64,000 bases of DNA from Gammaproteobacteria bacterium (GTDB taxonomy: Bacteria; Pseudomonadota; Gammaproteobacteria; Pseudomonadales; Pseudohongiellaceae): NCBI GenBank assembly GCA_028818225.1, contig JAPPOG010000068.1:1-64000 (forward strand). Reading direction: 5' to 3'. Below the pieces are notes generated by a model. That model was not told the origin of the DNA. It worked only from the letters and a program-made list of their open reading frames with translations, and made no database searches. The translations under genes were made by a program, and so were the position numbers. Position 1 is the stretch's first letter. Each line of letters starts with the position of its first letter. Below, one piece after another: positions 1 through 9,701 of this stretch.

Positions 1-113
1 GATTTATCTCAACTAAATATTGATTAACAAGCATGAAAAGCGATCGACTAGGTTTATTATTTTATCGCATCATCTAGAGAGAAGTACTGTCCCTATGTTT
101 TTGACCGCCTGCT

Positions 114-1664
114 CTAAAGTTTATCAAGATCTGTCAAGTATTCCCTGGCCTGTTCGATAATCGAAAGATGCATTTGGCTGCCCATTTTATCCCAAGTTGC
201 ATACAGCATTCTTAGTCGATAATTCTTTTCTAACTCGTCTCGATGTTCGTGCATGAAGTTCCAGTAAAGACTGTTTAGCGGGCAGGCAGACTGTCCAATT
301 TTCTCTTTAACCTGGTAATGACAATCGTTGCAGTAATCACTCATCTTGTTTATGTAATTGCCTCCAGCAGCATAGGGTTTCGTTCCAACTAAGCCACCGT
401 CAGCGAATAGCGCCATGCCGCGAGTATTTGGTAATTCCACCCATTCGATAGCATCAAGGTAAATACCCAGATACCATTGATCGACTTCATCGGGGTCTAT
501 ACCTGTAAGTAAACAAAAGTTTCCAGTCACCATCAGGCGTTGAATATGATGGGCATAGGCATGATCTAAAGACTGCGCCAGCGCTTGTTGCATGCATCGC
601 ATCCGGGAATTGCCAGTCCAGAAAAAAGCAGGCAGCTTTCTAGTTGCGTTTAAATGATTTTTATTGGCGTATTCCGGCATGTTTGCCCAGTACAAGCCTC
701 GTATAAATTCTCGCCAACCCAAAATCTGCCGTATGAAGCCCTCGATTTGTGCTAAATCGATATCATCGTTGGTATTAAAGCTGGTGATTGCCTGTTCTAT
801 TACTTCCAATGGGCTAAGCAGTTTGCTATTCAGCGCAAAAGACAATCTGGAGTGGTAAAGGCTCCAGCCGTGCTCGCTACGACCAGTCAATGCATCCTGA
901 AAATAGCCGAATCGTGGCAAGCATTGTTGGCAAAAAAAGTTGAGTAGCTGTAAGGCATCTGCACGTGTCACTGGCCAGGTTAAGGTTTTACCGATTGAGC
1001 CAATAGTTTCTACGTGATGTTTTTCTAATCTCTGAACTATAGCGGCAACCGGTGTGCTAAAAAGTAGCGGTTTGGGAATGTCGTCCAGATCTTTCTGCTT
1101 GAATTTATTCCGATTGTCTTTGTCATAGTTCCATTGGCCGCCCAAGGGATTGTCATTATCCATTAAAATCGAGAAGCGTCGTCGGAATTTCCTGTAAAAA
1201 GTTTCCATGCGCGCTGCTTTGTTCTTGATGAAATACTGTTCAATTTCCTCAAAAGGCAAAAGAAAATGTTCGGTGTCGAATTCCATGATATCGATACCGT
1301 TAAGCTGGAGATTTCTAAATTGTTGAAGCAGCCTGTATTCGTCCGGTCTCTGGTAACAAAATTCTTTGATTCGATACTCAGCGCTAATTGAATTAATCAA
1401 GTTTTCTATAGATGAGAATTCCGCCGTAGCATCCAGATCCAGATATAAAACATCATGTCCCAGTTGGCGAAGGCGCTCCGCAAATGCTGACATCGCAGCA
1501 AAAAAGGCAACGAGTTTTTGGATATGGTGGCGGGTGTAGGCTGTTTCCTGATGTAGCTCGGCGATGACGAAAAGCACATTATTGTCAATCTCGCTGAACC
1601 AGCTATGGTTTTCATTCAGCTGGTCACCCAGTATCCAGCGCAGGCTTTGGTATTCTCTGGTCAT
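114..1664 (-). CDS. Cryptochrome/photolyase family protein (deoxyribodipyrimidine photolyase-related, FeS-BCP / (6-4) photolyase-like)
   Basis: N-term RWILGDQLN, C-terminal Cys cluster CNDCHYQVKEKIGQSACPLN and NPLGGQWNYD typical of the prokaryotic FeS photolyase/cryptochrome family. Confidence 0.93.
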   Translation of the reverse strand: MTREYQSLRWILGDQLNENHSWFSEIDNNVLFVIAELHQETAYTRHHIQKLVAFFAAMSAFAERLRQLGHDVLYLDLDATAEFSSIENLINSISAEYRIKEFCYQRPDEYRLLQQFRNLQLNGIDIMEFDTEHFLLPFEEIEQYFIKNKAARMETFYRKFRRRFSILMDNDNPLGGQWNYDKDNRNKFKQKDLDDIPKPLLFSTPVAAIVQRLEKHHVETIGSIGKTLTWPVTRADALQLLNFFCQQCLPRFGYFQDALTGRSEHGWSLYHSRLSFALNSKLLSPLEVIEQAITSFNTNDDIDLAQIEGFIRQILGWREFIRGLYWANMPEYANKNHLNATRKLPAFFWTGNSRMRCMQQALAQSLDHAYAHHIQRLMVTGNFCLLTGIDPDEVDQWYLGIYLDAIEWVELPNTRGMALFADGGLVGTKPYAAGGNYINKMSDYCNDCHYQVKEKIGQSACPLNSLYWNFMHEHRDELEKNYRLRMLYATWDKMGSQMHLSIIEQAREYLTDLDKL

Positions 1665-1787
1665 AAATATTTTCCCGATTCACAAGACTGAGTACGCTGA
1701 CTGCCTGATTACGGACTAATAAGGTTGTGAATAAAGATCTGCATGATTGCAGGAGATGGGGCTGCCGCAAACAACTGCCTCAAAATC

Positions 1788-2327
1788 CTAGACCGTCAGG
1801 GCCAGGATCACGCAGGAATAAGCGGCAAACATGCTCGATAAGATTACGAAAAGGCGGGGCAGCGCAATCACCAGCAGCATTAGCAAAATACCTATAGAAG
1901 GTAATGCGAGTGAGGGAAGAACAGGATTATTTAACATAAAGATGTTTACATAAGGGCCAACTAAAAAATAGAGCAGCATCGATAAGGCTGAAGCGCGGCC
2001 AAGGTTCTGGTTATGTTGGAGCATATCTAACGGTTTCTTATTGGGAACCGATAATGCCATCTCGGCAGATCCATAGATAAAAATGGAACCGAATATCAAT
2101 ACCACAAAATCAAGAAATGACCAGTCCTGAATACTGCGAAGATCCCAGCCTACCCACCATAATTGAAGAATATAAGTCAAAATACTGAACGCCCATAAAA
2201 TGGACGCCCAGTGGAACCTGGTGCGGCGATGAGCGCGGGCAATGATGGCTGCAGAATGCAACAATCTGGTAATAGCCAGGCCCAGAATAATTGAAACGGC
2301 GATAAAGATGTATTCGTGCTGTGTCAT
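1788..2327 (-). CDS. Hypothetical multi-pass membrane protein
   Basis: 179 aa ORF with several hydrophobic segments, codirectional with neighbours. Confidence 0.65.
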   Translation of the reverse strand: MTQHEYIFIAVSIILGLAITRLLHSAAIIARAHRRTRFHWASILWAFSILTYILQLWWVGWDLRSIQDWSFLDFVVLIFGSIFIYGSAEMALSVPNKKPLDMLQHNQNLGRASALSMLLYFLVGPYVNIFMLNNPVLPSLALPSIGILLMLLVIALPRLFVILSSMFAAYSCVILALTV

Positions 2328-2365
2328 TGTTTGTTGAAGTGTTTAATAGATTCAGGGGGCGAGAA

Positions 2366-2770
2366 TCAGGTTTTGCTCCTGGTATGCAGGTAGAGCGCCA
2401 GTGCTGCGAGCAATGCGGTAATCAATTCGTAAATCAGTGCTCCATAGGTATAGGCCGTAAGCGCTTCAGTGGTCATAACTGCGTTGAATAGTCTGCCCAA
2501 GGCAAGACTTCCTATTGCAATAGCGAGCAACGCCAAACCAGCTTTATAAAAATCGCTCCTCAGTGCAGCCAATAAGCAGAAAAAACCGATGCCAGTCTGC
2601 AATCCGCCATACATCGCGCCTATTTCAGCATAGCCATTGCCGTTCAGCATCTGCAGTCCACCAAAATCTGCTGGGATATTGGGGTTGAAAAACCCGAACA
2701 AGCCATAAGCAATGAAAATAGTGGTGGAAATCCAGAGTAATCCTTTGCCCAGGGTGTTTTCTATGTTCAT
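2366..2770 (-). CDS. DUF4345-like small membrane protein
   Basis: 134 aa, four hydrophobic segments, FGFFNP...GGLQ..NG.AEIGAMYGGLQ pattern. Confidence 0.65.
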   Translation of the reverse strand: MNIENTLGKGLLWISTTIFIAYGLFGFFNPNIPADFGGLQMLNGNGYAEIGAMYGGLQTGIGFFCLLAALRSDFYKAGLALLAIAIGSLALGRLFNAVMTTEALTAYTYGALIYELITALLAALALYLHTRSKT

Positions 2771-2995
2771 TCGAGTTTACCTGGCGATGCTGTGATGAGA
2801 TTAAGGTCAATTGGCAAAGTTATGCCTGAAAGTAGAAAAATCTCAGTCTATGTGTGAATTTTTTGCAGTAACAGTAACTCAATGCTGCTGACTTTCTACA
2901 TTAGAGCATATAGTAAACATCAAATGAATTAACTAACAAGAGCATTAACCGAAAGGCTTGCGCATGATTTTTTGTGTCGATGGCAGAGTCATGCG

Positions 2996-3943
2996 CTAAA
3001 TTCTGTTACGTAAACAGAGTTCTTCAGGATAAGGTGACAGAAATCGCTGGGATTCAATGTATTTATTTGGAAAGCTATTAAAATGGCTCTTTAACAAAGT
3101 AATTGGCACGATGATTGGCAACAATCCTTGTCGGTACTTATCTATCGATTCAGCCAGCGACTCCTTTTGCGTTCGCAATAGTTGTTTTTTCAAATATCCC
3201 TGCAGATGCATAAGCACGTTGGTATTGGATTTACGCGTCGCCTGGCGGCTAAGAGTTTGCATAAATCCAGCAATGTATTCATCGGCCGCTTTATTAAGGT
3301 CTGATGATAAGGTTTCCGCTAGCATGCGGCCCAATCTCGAACATTCGTCTGGACTGTGCGCCATCAAGAGATATTTGTAGTTGCGATGGAACTCCAGCAC
3401 CTTGTTTGCGGTTAAACTCTCAGTGACCAACTGTTGCCACTGATGGTAGGCAAATACTCGGGTGATAAAGTTTTCTTTGAGCACAGGATCATTCAGACGG
3501 CCAGCTTCTTCCACCGGGAGCAGGGGATAATTCTCCATCACCATGCGGGAATAGATGCCACTGCCCGGCTCGTCCGCGGGCATACCATTTTCCAGGTAAA
3601 CTTTTACCCGAAAGACACCGCAACTTGGAGAGCCTTTCACGAAAATATAACCACTTAACTTTTGCAAGGCAGGTAAGGTTTTCTGTGCAAACGATTTAAG
3701 CTTGTCAGTCACGTCGAAACTAGCGTTATCCGAACCAACCGCCCTAGGGTTCGCCGGATCCCCAACCAACCTGATCGGCTTACGAGGCACACCAAGGCCA
3801 ATGCCGAGTTCAGGGCAAATGGGTGTATATTCAAAATATTTTTGTAACTGATCGGTACAAATAACGGAGCGTTTGTGGCCACCGTTATAACGAACTTCTT
3901 CTCCGAGCAAGCAGCTGCTAATTCCTATTTTTATCTTCGCCAT
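2996..3943 (-). CDS. DUF523 and DUF1722 domain-containing protein (YbgA-type fusion)
   Basis: N-term KIGISSCLLGEEVRYNGGHKR...CPE and VKGSPSCGV (DUF523); C-term HRNYKYLLMAHSP...QGYLKKQL...FLSPYPEELCLRN (DUF1722). Confidence 0.92.
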   Translation of the reverse strand: MAKIKIGISSCLLGEEVRYNGGHKRSVICTDQLQKYFEYTPICPELGIGLGVPRKPIRLVGDPANPRAVGSDNASFDVTDKLKSFAQKTLPALQKLSGYIFVKGSPSCGVFRVKVYLENGMPADEPGSGIYSRMVMENYPLLPVEEAGRLNDPVLKENFITRVFAYHQWQQLVTESLTANKVLEFHRNYKYLLMAHSPDECSRLGRMLAETLSSDLNKAADEYIAGFMQTLSRQATRKSNTNVLMHLQGYLKKQLLRTQKESLAESIDKYRQGLLPIIVPITLLKSHFNSFPNKYIESQRFLSPYPEELCLRNRI

Positions 3944-3996
3944 ACCCTTTTGCCCTGGTCAAGATTCTGGTGTGATGTTGGTTATTTTCCGCTTGC

Positions 3997-4653
3997 CTAT
4001 TCGGTAGCAGCAACAGCATTGGCCTGAGTAGGGATCGAATCAACTTCGATCATTACCTCGTTTCGACGCAGGAAAGGAAGCACATAAGGCGCATCGTAAG
4101 CAGCGGATTCCACCACGCCAATGGTACTAACATTGGCTTCTTTCAGGCTTTGCAAAAGTTCTTCTTTGCGACGATTAAAGTTGCGTTCAGTCCATCGTCC
4201 GGAATATCGAATAACTGCCATCAGATGGCCGGGAATCAGGCGCAGACTGATTTCTTCATTAGTCGGTATTGGTGCCGTATCCATGCTGAACTTACTGGGT
4301 AACATGAAAGCCACTCGCCAGCCGTCTTCCGTCTCATTGCGCTGCACAGGTGCGGTCATGTCGATTTCTTCGCTTGCGGGCGCCTGCTGTACTGGGGCAG
4401 TCATAGCGATATCGGATTGGCTTTCATTGGCCCCTGTGATGTAGCGGAACAGCCGCATAAAGCCTTCATTCGACGAGCTGCGATAGCTTGCGGTATCCCT
4501 CACTACTGTTTCCGCGACAATGTAAGGTTCGTATTGACGATATTCCACGGAACCGTCTGTGTGAACCACGGTGTAATCCGGAGTCTCAATGGCATTCGCA
4601 TTCATGGCTGTTACTAGCATAAGCGAGAAGAATAGCTTCGTTGTAGTTTTCAT
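3997..4653 (-). CDS. SOUL family heme-binding protein, predicted secreted
   Basis: Start chosen at MKTTTKLFFSLMLVTAMNANA signal peptide (ORF extends to 4773); VEYRQYEPYIVAET, DIAMTAPVQ, FMLPSKFSMDTAPIP SOUL motifs. Confidence 0.9.
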   Translation of the reverse strand: MKTTTKLFFSLMLVTAMNANAIETPDYTVVHTDGSVEYRQYEPYIVAETVVRDTASYRSSSNEGFMRLFRYITGANESQSDIAMTAPVQQAPASEEIDMTAPVQRNETEDGWRVAFMLPSKFSMDTAPIPTNEEISLRLIPGHLMAVIRYSGRWTERNFNRRKEELLQSLKEANVSTIGVVESAAYDAPYVLPFLRRNEVMIEVDSIPTQANAVAATE

Positions 4654-4811
4654 GACCGATATCCTTGTAAGTGCCTGTTTAGACTTAAAACGTCTGGCAG
4701 GGCTGCTTGGATCAGTTTTTTTAACGACAACGCCAGGCAGGCTAAGAACAGTAGTATTCACTAAACGATCCAAATTGCCGGTAGCGACGTAGGTTATGAG
4801 AAGGAGAGCTT

Positions 4812-5264
4812 ATGCTTACCAAGGCTTTTTTAGTGCCAACACTTGGCTACCTGGGACTGATTCCGTTCCTGGGCGCAGCTGCACTGGCCCTGTCGGGTCA
4901 ATTGCTCCTGGGTCTTGAGCCCGAGTTAATGTTTGTGGGTTACAGTGCTGTAATCCTGGCATTTTTGTGTGGGTCGCTATGGGGAAAAGGTTTGGGGATA
5001 GTGGATTCTCCAGCCAGTCGAACATTGCTTGTTGTCAGTAACCTCTTTGCGGTGCTGGCCTGGGTGAGCCTGACTATCGAGTCGATCGACTATGGTGCCG
5101 CATTAACAGCCCTTGGAATCGGCTATTCACTGATTCTGTACCTGGAGTACCGTATGTCCCGGATCCTCTTTGCCAATATTGAATACCCCTATTTAGCCTT
5201 GCGTGTGCGTCTCACAGCGATTGTTCTCTGCTCGCATCTGGGCATGGCCTACCTGAGTCTATGA
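4812..5264 (+). CDS. DUF3429-like membrane protein
   Basis: LGYLGLIPFLGAA...YSAVILAFLCGSLWG pattern; overlaps next gene by 4 nt. Confidence 0.75.
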   Translation: MLTKAFLVPTLGYLGLIPFLGAAALALSGQLLLGLEPELMFVGYSAVILAFLCGSLWGKGLGIVDSPASRTLLVVSNLFAVLAWVSLTIESIDYGAALTALGIGYSLILYLEYRMSRILFANIEYPYLALRVRLTAIVLCSHLGMAYLSL

Positions 5265-5686
5265 AAACAGGCCCATTTCCACTGACGATGTATTATGATG
5301 GTTTCTGTCCGCTATGTGTCGCGGAAATCAAACTACTACAATCTTTTGATGTTAAAGGGAATTTGCGTTTTGCAGATATTCATGCGCCGGATTTTTCCGA
5401 GCGCTTTCCGCACGTCAATCCTGAATCGGCAAATCGCGTTTTGCATGCAGAATATGCTGATGGCCAACTGCTGTTAGGCCTGGATGTAACCCACCATGTC
5501 TGGCGAATCGTCAATAAAAAGCGCTGGATTGCTGCGCTGCGCTGGCCGCTAGTACGTTGGTTTGCAGACAACGCGTACAAAATTTTTGCCCGCAATCGTT
5601 ATTCGATCTCCTACCTGTTAACCGGAGTTCGACGCTGTGATAGTTGCCCAATTCAGATACCAGTCGAGGATCAGGGAAAAACATAA
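5261..5686 (+). CDS. DCC family thiol-disulfide oxidoreductase (DUF393)
   Basis: TMYYDGFCPLCVAEI motif and C-terminal CDSCP. Confidence 0.87.
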   Translation: MKTGPFPLTMYYDGFCPLCVAEIKLLQSFDVKGNLRFADIHAPDFSERFPHVNPESANRVLHAEYADGQLLLGLDVTHHVWRIVNKKRWIAALRWPLVRWFADNAYKIFARNRYSISYLLTGVRRCDSCPIQIPVEDQGKT

Positions 5687-6426
5687 TGGCGAGACCTGAG
5701 TCGACGAACTTAATTATTGGTGCGAGTAGCACAATAGCGAAAGCGTTGATAGCTAAAATAGGGCGCGAATACCCCGATGAGCAAATAATTGCGATTAGCC
5801 GCTCTGCGGCCAGTGAGCATGCAGAATCAGAGCGCGAGCGGATCGAATGGCTGATATCAGATTACTCTGAACAGTCGATGTCGTCGCTAAGCAAAGAAAT
5901 ACAAAAGCGGGATGTAAGCTTGAATCGAATTTTTATCTGTAATGGAATTTTGCATGACGAAGAATTCTTTCCAGAGAAAAGACTGAAGGATATTAGTCTG
6001 GAAGTGTTGCATAAACGTTTCGCAGTTAATGCATTTCAGCCTGTGCTCTGGCTAAAGCATCTGATTAAGTCATTACCGCGCGACCAGGAGTGTGTGGTGA
6101 CTGTATTCAGTGCCAGAGTTGGTAGTATTGATGACAACAATCACGGAGGCTGGTACTCATACCGGGCCTCAAAAGCGGCTCTGAATATGTTGATTAAAAC
6201 GGCGGCAATCGAATGTCGGCGATTTGCAAAAAACATAAAGTTCCTGGCTTTTCATCCGGGTACTACAGATACTCCACTTTCCGCGCCCTTTCAAAAAGAT
6301 GTGCCTGCGGGCAAGCTGTTTAGTGCTGATTTTGTAGCCGATCAATTGCTCAAGTTAGTGCATGACCTGCCAGCGGAGCCCTATCTCAATTTTTTGGATT
6401 GGAAGGGTGATCCAGTTGCCTGGTAA
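5686..6426 (+). CDS. SDR family NAD(P)-dependent oxidoreductase (C-factor/CsgA-like)
   Basis: LIIGASSTIAKALI nucleotide-binding segment, NGILHDE, FSARVGSIDDN..GGWYSYRASKAALNM (YxxxK); ORF extends to 5644, start chosen at ATG 5686. Confidence 0.88.
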   Translation: MARPESTNLIIGASSTIAKALIAKIGREYPDEQIIAISRSAASEHAESERERIEWLISDYSEQSMSSLSKEIQKRDVSLNRIFICNGILHDEEFFPEKRLKDISLEVLHKRFAVNAFQPVLWLKHLIKSLPRDQECVVTVFSARVGSIDDNNHGGWYSYRASKAALNMLIKTAAIECRRFAKNIKFLAFHPGTTDTPLSAPFQKDVPAGKLFSADFVADQLLKLVHDLPAEPYLNFLDWKGDPVAW

Positions 6427-6590
6427 GTGTCACCTCGTTGCATTAACCAAAATTGATGGTTTCGATTCAGCCAAACGTCAGCGCAGCGTTGAGAATCTGG
6501 ACCTCGGTCCTGCTTAGAAAGTTTTTTAGCCAGTCATCTAATTTTCCATTCCTGGCGTAGTTAAGATATATCTATAGGAATTTTACTGGA

Positions 6591-6812
6591 ATGTCGGTCT
6601 TAGAAGTTGAACAGTTAAGCAAAGGTCGCAAGTTAATGGTGTATCTCGGCATCGCGCTGATCATTGTTGCAGCCTTAATGAGTTTGAGTGTGCTGGTAGG
6701 CTGGGTCGAAATTTATCGATACGACTTGCTGGGTCATTCAGGGCTTCGCACAATCGCTGGAGTTGCGGTTGCTGGCTGTCTCTTGGCCGCCATTGGATAC
6801 AACGATCAATAG
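6591..6812 (+). CDS. Small two-TM membrane protein, unknown
   Basis: 73 aa ORF with two hydrophobic helices. Confidence 0.5.
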   Translation: MSVLEVEQLSKGRKLMVYLGIALIIVAALMSLSVLVGWVEIYRYDLLGHSGLRTIAGVAVAGCLLAAIGYNDQ

Positions 6813-6825
6813 AAGGAGAGTCAAT

Positions 6826-7002
6826 ATGATTAAAAATTCTGATGTTTTTATTCTGTTAGCAGTAACAATATCTTTTTTCGTTTCTGCCTACCTCTGGTTT
6901 TCTGGCCAGCAGCAAGAGGGTCTGTTCACTGCAGTATGGGTCCCCTCGATTCTGTGTTTCGGAATATATTTCAAACTTATGGCAATAAAGGGAGCAAGAT
7001 AA
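6826..7002 (+). CDS. Small two-TM membrane protein, unknown
   Basis: ATG 6826 preceded by AGAAGGAGAG (SD); 58 aa; stop TAA overlaps next ATG. Confidence 0.55.
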   Translation: MIKNSDVFILLAVTISFFVSAYLWFSGQQQEGLFTAVWVPSILCFGIYFKLMAIKGAR

Positions 7003-7181
7003 TGAGCGCGATTACTTTGTTCTACATCGCGATAGTCGTTTTCTCTCTGATGATTACCGGCTTGTATTTGTCAGTGCGTGAATTCGTCAGAGCAAGTGCT
7101 GAGCCATCGAGCCTGAAAGGCGTTATTAGCGAGGACGCTGCTAGCAACGATGTGTTGCAAACGCAGGAAAATGGAGCCTAG
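7002..7181 (+). CDS. Small single-TM membrane protein, unknown
   Basis: ATG overlaps upstream stop (TAATG); preceded by AGGGAGCAAG. Confidence 0.5.
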   Translation: MSAITLFYIAIVVFSLMITGLYLSVREFVRASAEPSSLKGVISEDAASNDVLQTQENGA

Positions 7182-7269
7182 TTGCAAGACTCCAGGTAAT
7201 CCTCTCGCACGGAGGTAAGAGCAGTTACCGGCTGAGCCAATTGCTCCCAACCTCAGGCTGTGATCAATT

Positions 7270-8547
7270 ATGCTGATGATCGGCTTCAGGATATTAATTC
7301 TTAGCATACTATTCGCAACCTCGGCGCTGTCTTCGGCTCAATTGTTAGATGTCAGCAGAGGCGAAGAACAAGTCTTCCTGCCTGCGGACTATTCAGAATC
7401 CGTGGCTCACCCACTTCTGATCCTCCTTCACGGTTACGGCACCGATACAGATACCGCTGAAGAAATTTGGGGGTTTATCGATTCCGTCGATGCATTCGGT
7501 TACGTCTATGCGACTCCTTCAGGTAGCCTTGATGAGAGTGGCAGCTTCTTCTGGAATTCCAATACGGCTTGCTGCAATTTATACAACAGCAGTATCGATG
7601 ACGTTTCCTATCTTTATGAGTTTATTGAGGAATTAAAGTCTTCCTACAATATCGATGCTAATCGGATTTATGTCGTGGGCGACTCCAACGGCGGATTTAT
7701 GGCCCTGGAATTGGCTTATCGATTTCCTGAACTTTTAGCAGCTGCGGTAAGCAGTGCGGGTGCGTCCCATGCAGAAGAGAGAAGCGCCCCCAAAGCTGGC
7801 GTACATGTTCTGCAGATTCAAGGCACTGATGACACATCAATTCTCTATGGCGGTGGCTTTATCCAGGATAAACCTTATCCCGGTGCCGAGGCCACAGCCC
7901 TGCAATGGGCGGCCTATAATAATTGCGCCATCGATGGGGTTTTTGCTGAAAACAGGGATCTGGATCCGGAAATACCGGGGGCTGAAACCGAGGTAACAGT
8001 TTTCGCACAAGGCTGCCGGGAGGATGCATCTGTGGAGTTGTGGTCGATTCAAGCTGGCGGGCATGGTTTGGGGCGACCCGTACCGGAATCCAGTAAACTG
8101 CAACTGTTGGATTGGTTATTCGCAAAGTCTAAATCAGGCTGGCCTGCCGCGTACAGTGGCGTAATTCCCCCTTCCGGTTTGAGTCTCGGCATAAACAATA
8201 TCGGTGTTTTTAATCAGCGCGATGGCATTATTTACTCTTGTTTTGCGCTGTTTAATAACGGCGAAATTACTGTGATTGATGGCATTAGTCGCTTCGATGT
8301 GGGGTTTTTAATTGCCGATGCTGAGGCAGGTACAATTGCTTTAGCAAAATACAGACCCTTTAATCCGGATAGTTCCTTAAACAGAAACTCTGAATTGCCG
8401 GATTGCAGTGGGGCTTTCGACTTGAATACAGGTATTTACACTGACTTCGTGCAGGCGGGTAATGCAGTTTATGACTTGCGCTTCCGATTATTGTCTTCAG
8501 AGTCTGCTTCATTCGAATTGCTTTCTGCAGAAGTTATAGATTATTAA
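7270..8547 (+). CDS. Secreted alpha/beta-hydrolase, PHB depolymerase / feruloyl esterase (LpqC)-like, with C-terminal extension
   Basis: PLLILLHGYGTD, VVGDSNGGFMALELAYRFPE nucleophile elbow, GGHGLGRP catalytic His; signal peptide. Confidence 0.82.
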   Translation: MLMIGFRILILSILFATSALSSAQLLDVSRGEEQVFLPADYSESVAHPLLILLHGYGTDTDTAEEIWGFIDSVDAFGYVYATPSGSLDESGSFFWNSNTACCNLYNSSIDDVSYLYEFIEELKSSYNIDANRIYVVGDSNGGFMALELAYRFPELLAAAVSSAGASHAEERSAPKAGVHVLQIQGTDDTSILYGGGFIQDKPYPGAEATALQWAAYNNCAIDGVFAENRDLDPEIPGAETEVTVFAQGCREDASVELWSIQAGGHGLGRPVPESSKLQLLDWLFAKSKSGWPAAYSGVIPPSGLSLGINNIGVFNQRDGIIYSCFALFNNGEITVIDGISRFDVGFLIADAEAGTIALAKYRPFNPDSSLNRNSELPDCSGAFDLNTGIYTDFVQAGNAVYDLRFRLLSSESASFELLSAEVIDY

Positions 8548-8617
8548 GTGGCAGATTCAGGCGACTTGTCAGCAACCAGTATATTTTTCTATTAAATCAC
8601 TTTTAATCGCATCGCTA

Positions 8618-9598
8618 ATGAAAATAGCCATCATTGGTGCAGGAATCGCAGGCATTACAGTGGCCAGAGAGCTGACTGGAGCTGCTGAGGTCACTGTATT
8701 TGAAAAGTCCCGGGGCGTTGGTGGACGTATGTCAACCCGGCGCGAAGGCGATTGGCAGTTTGACCATGGTGCGCAATTTTTTACTGCACGGTCACCTCAG
8801 TTTCGTCAGTTTATTAATGAGCTGCGGGAAAATGAGGTAATCGCGGAATGGATTCCCAAAGTCGTTACCCTGCAAGCGGGAAAAAAGCCGTTCAAGCGAG
8901 AGTGGTTTGAACCTCATTATGTTGCTAAACCAGCAATGAACTCGTTGCTTAAATTCATGGCTGATGATCTTAATGTGCGCTTGCAAACCGCCATCGTTGA
9001 AATCAGCCAACAGAATGGGAGCTGGATACTTGCGGATGAGGGCGGGGCAGAGTTTGGTGACTATGATTCGGTTATCAGTGCATTACCCGCACCGCAATCC
9101 CTTGTGCTGCTGGCACAGCACTGCAAAGATTCAGAGGAATTAAAGAAGGTAAGATATTCGCCTTGTTTTGCTTTGATGTTGGGTTGCTCCAATTCATCAG
9201 GTCTGAATTTTGATGTGGCGGTAGTTCGTGAATCGCCTTTGGCATGGGTAGCTGTTAATGCCAGCCGCCCGGAAAGGTCTGATAATTCAGGGCTTATTGT
9301 GCACAGTGCCAATGAATGGGCAGAGGCAGCCTTTGACCAGGCAACTGAATGGGTGAATGCTCGGCTACTCAGAGCTATCGAGGATGTTTTAGGCCTGCAG
9401 GCAGGGCAATTTGAGCATATTGAATTGCAGCGATGGCGTTACGCCAGGGTAGAGGATGCATTAGCCCGGCCGTACCTGATGGATAAAGACAAAGGATTGG
9501 CAGCCTGCGGCGATTGGTGCCTGGGTAGCCGAGTTGAAGATGCATTCTTGAGCGGGCTGGCTTTAGCAGAGGGGATTAGGGAAGAATATAAAATTTAG
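8618..9598 (+). CDS. NAD(P)/FAD-dependent oxidoreductase (renalase-like)
   Basis: MKIAIIGAGIAGITVARELTG, VFEKSRGVGGRMSTRR, FDHGAQFFTAR, C-terminal GDWCLGSRVEDAFLSGLALAE. Confidence 0.92.
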   Translation: MKIAIIGAGIAGITVARELTGAAEVTVFEKSRGVGGRMSTRREGDWQFDHGAQFFTARSPQFRQFINELRENEVIAEWIPKVVTLQAGKKPFKREWFEPHYVAKPAMNSLLKFMADDLNVRLQTAIVEISQQNGSWILADEGGAEFGDYDSVISALPAPQSLVLLAQHCKDSEELKKVRYSPCFALMLGCSNSSGLNFDVAVVRESPLAWVAVNASRPERSDNSGLIVHSANEWAEAAFDQATEWVNARLLRAIEDVLGLQAGQFEHIELQRWRYARVEDALARPYLMDKDKGLAACGDWCLGSRVEDAFLSGLALAEGIREEYKI

Positions 9599-9701
9599 GT
9601 ATTTTTTGAAAAGGCCATATTTCGCAACAGCCCGGATTCTTCTCATGCTGATTTTAATCAAATGCATCAATAATATAGTACTGAGTGCGGTATTGCCGGG
9701 T

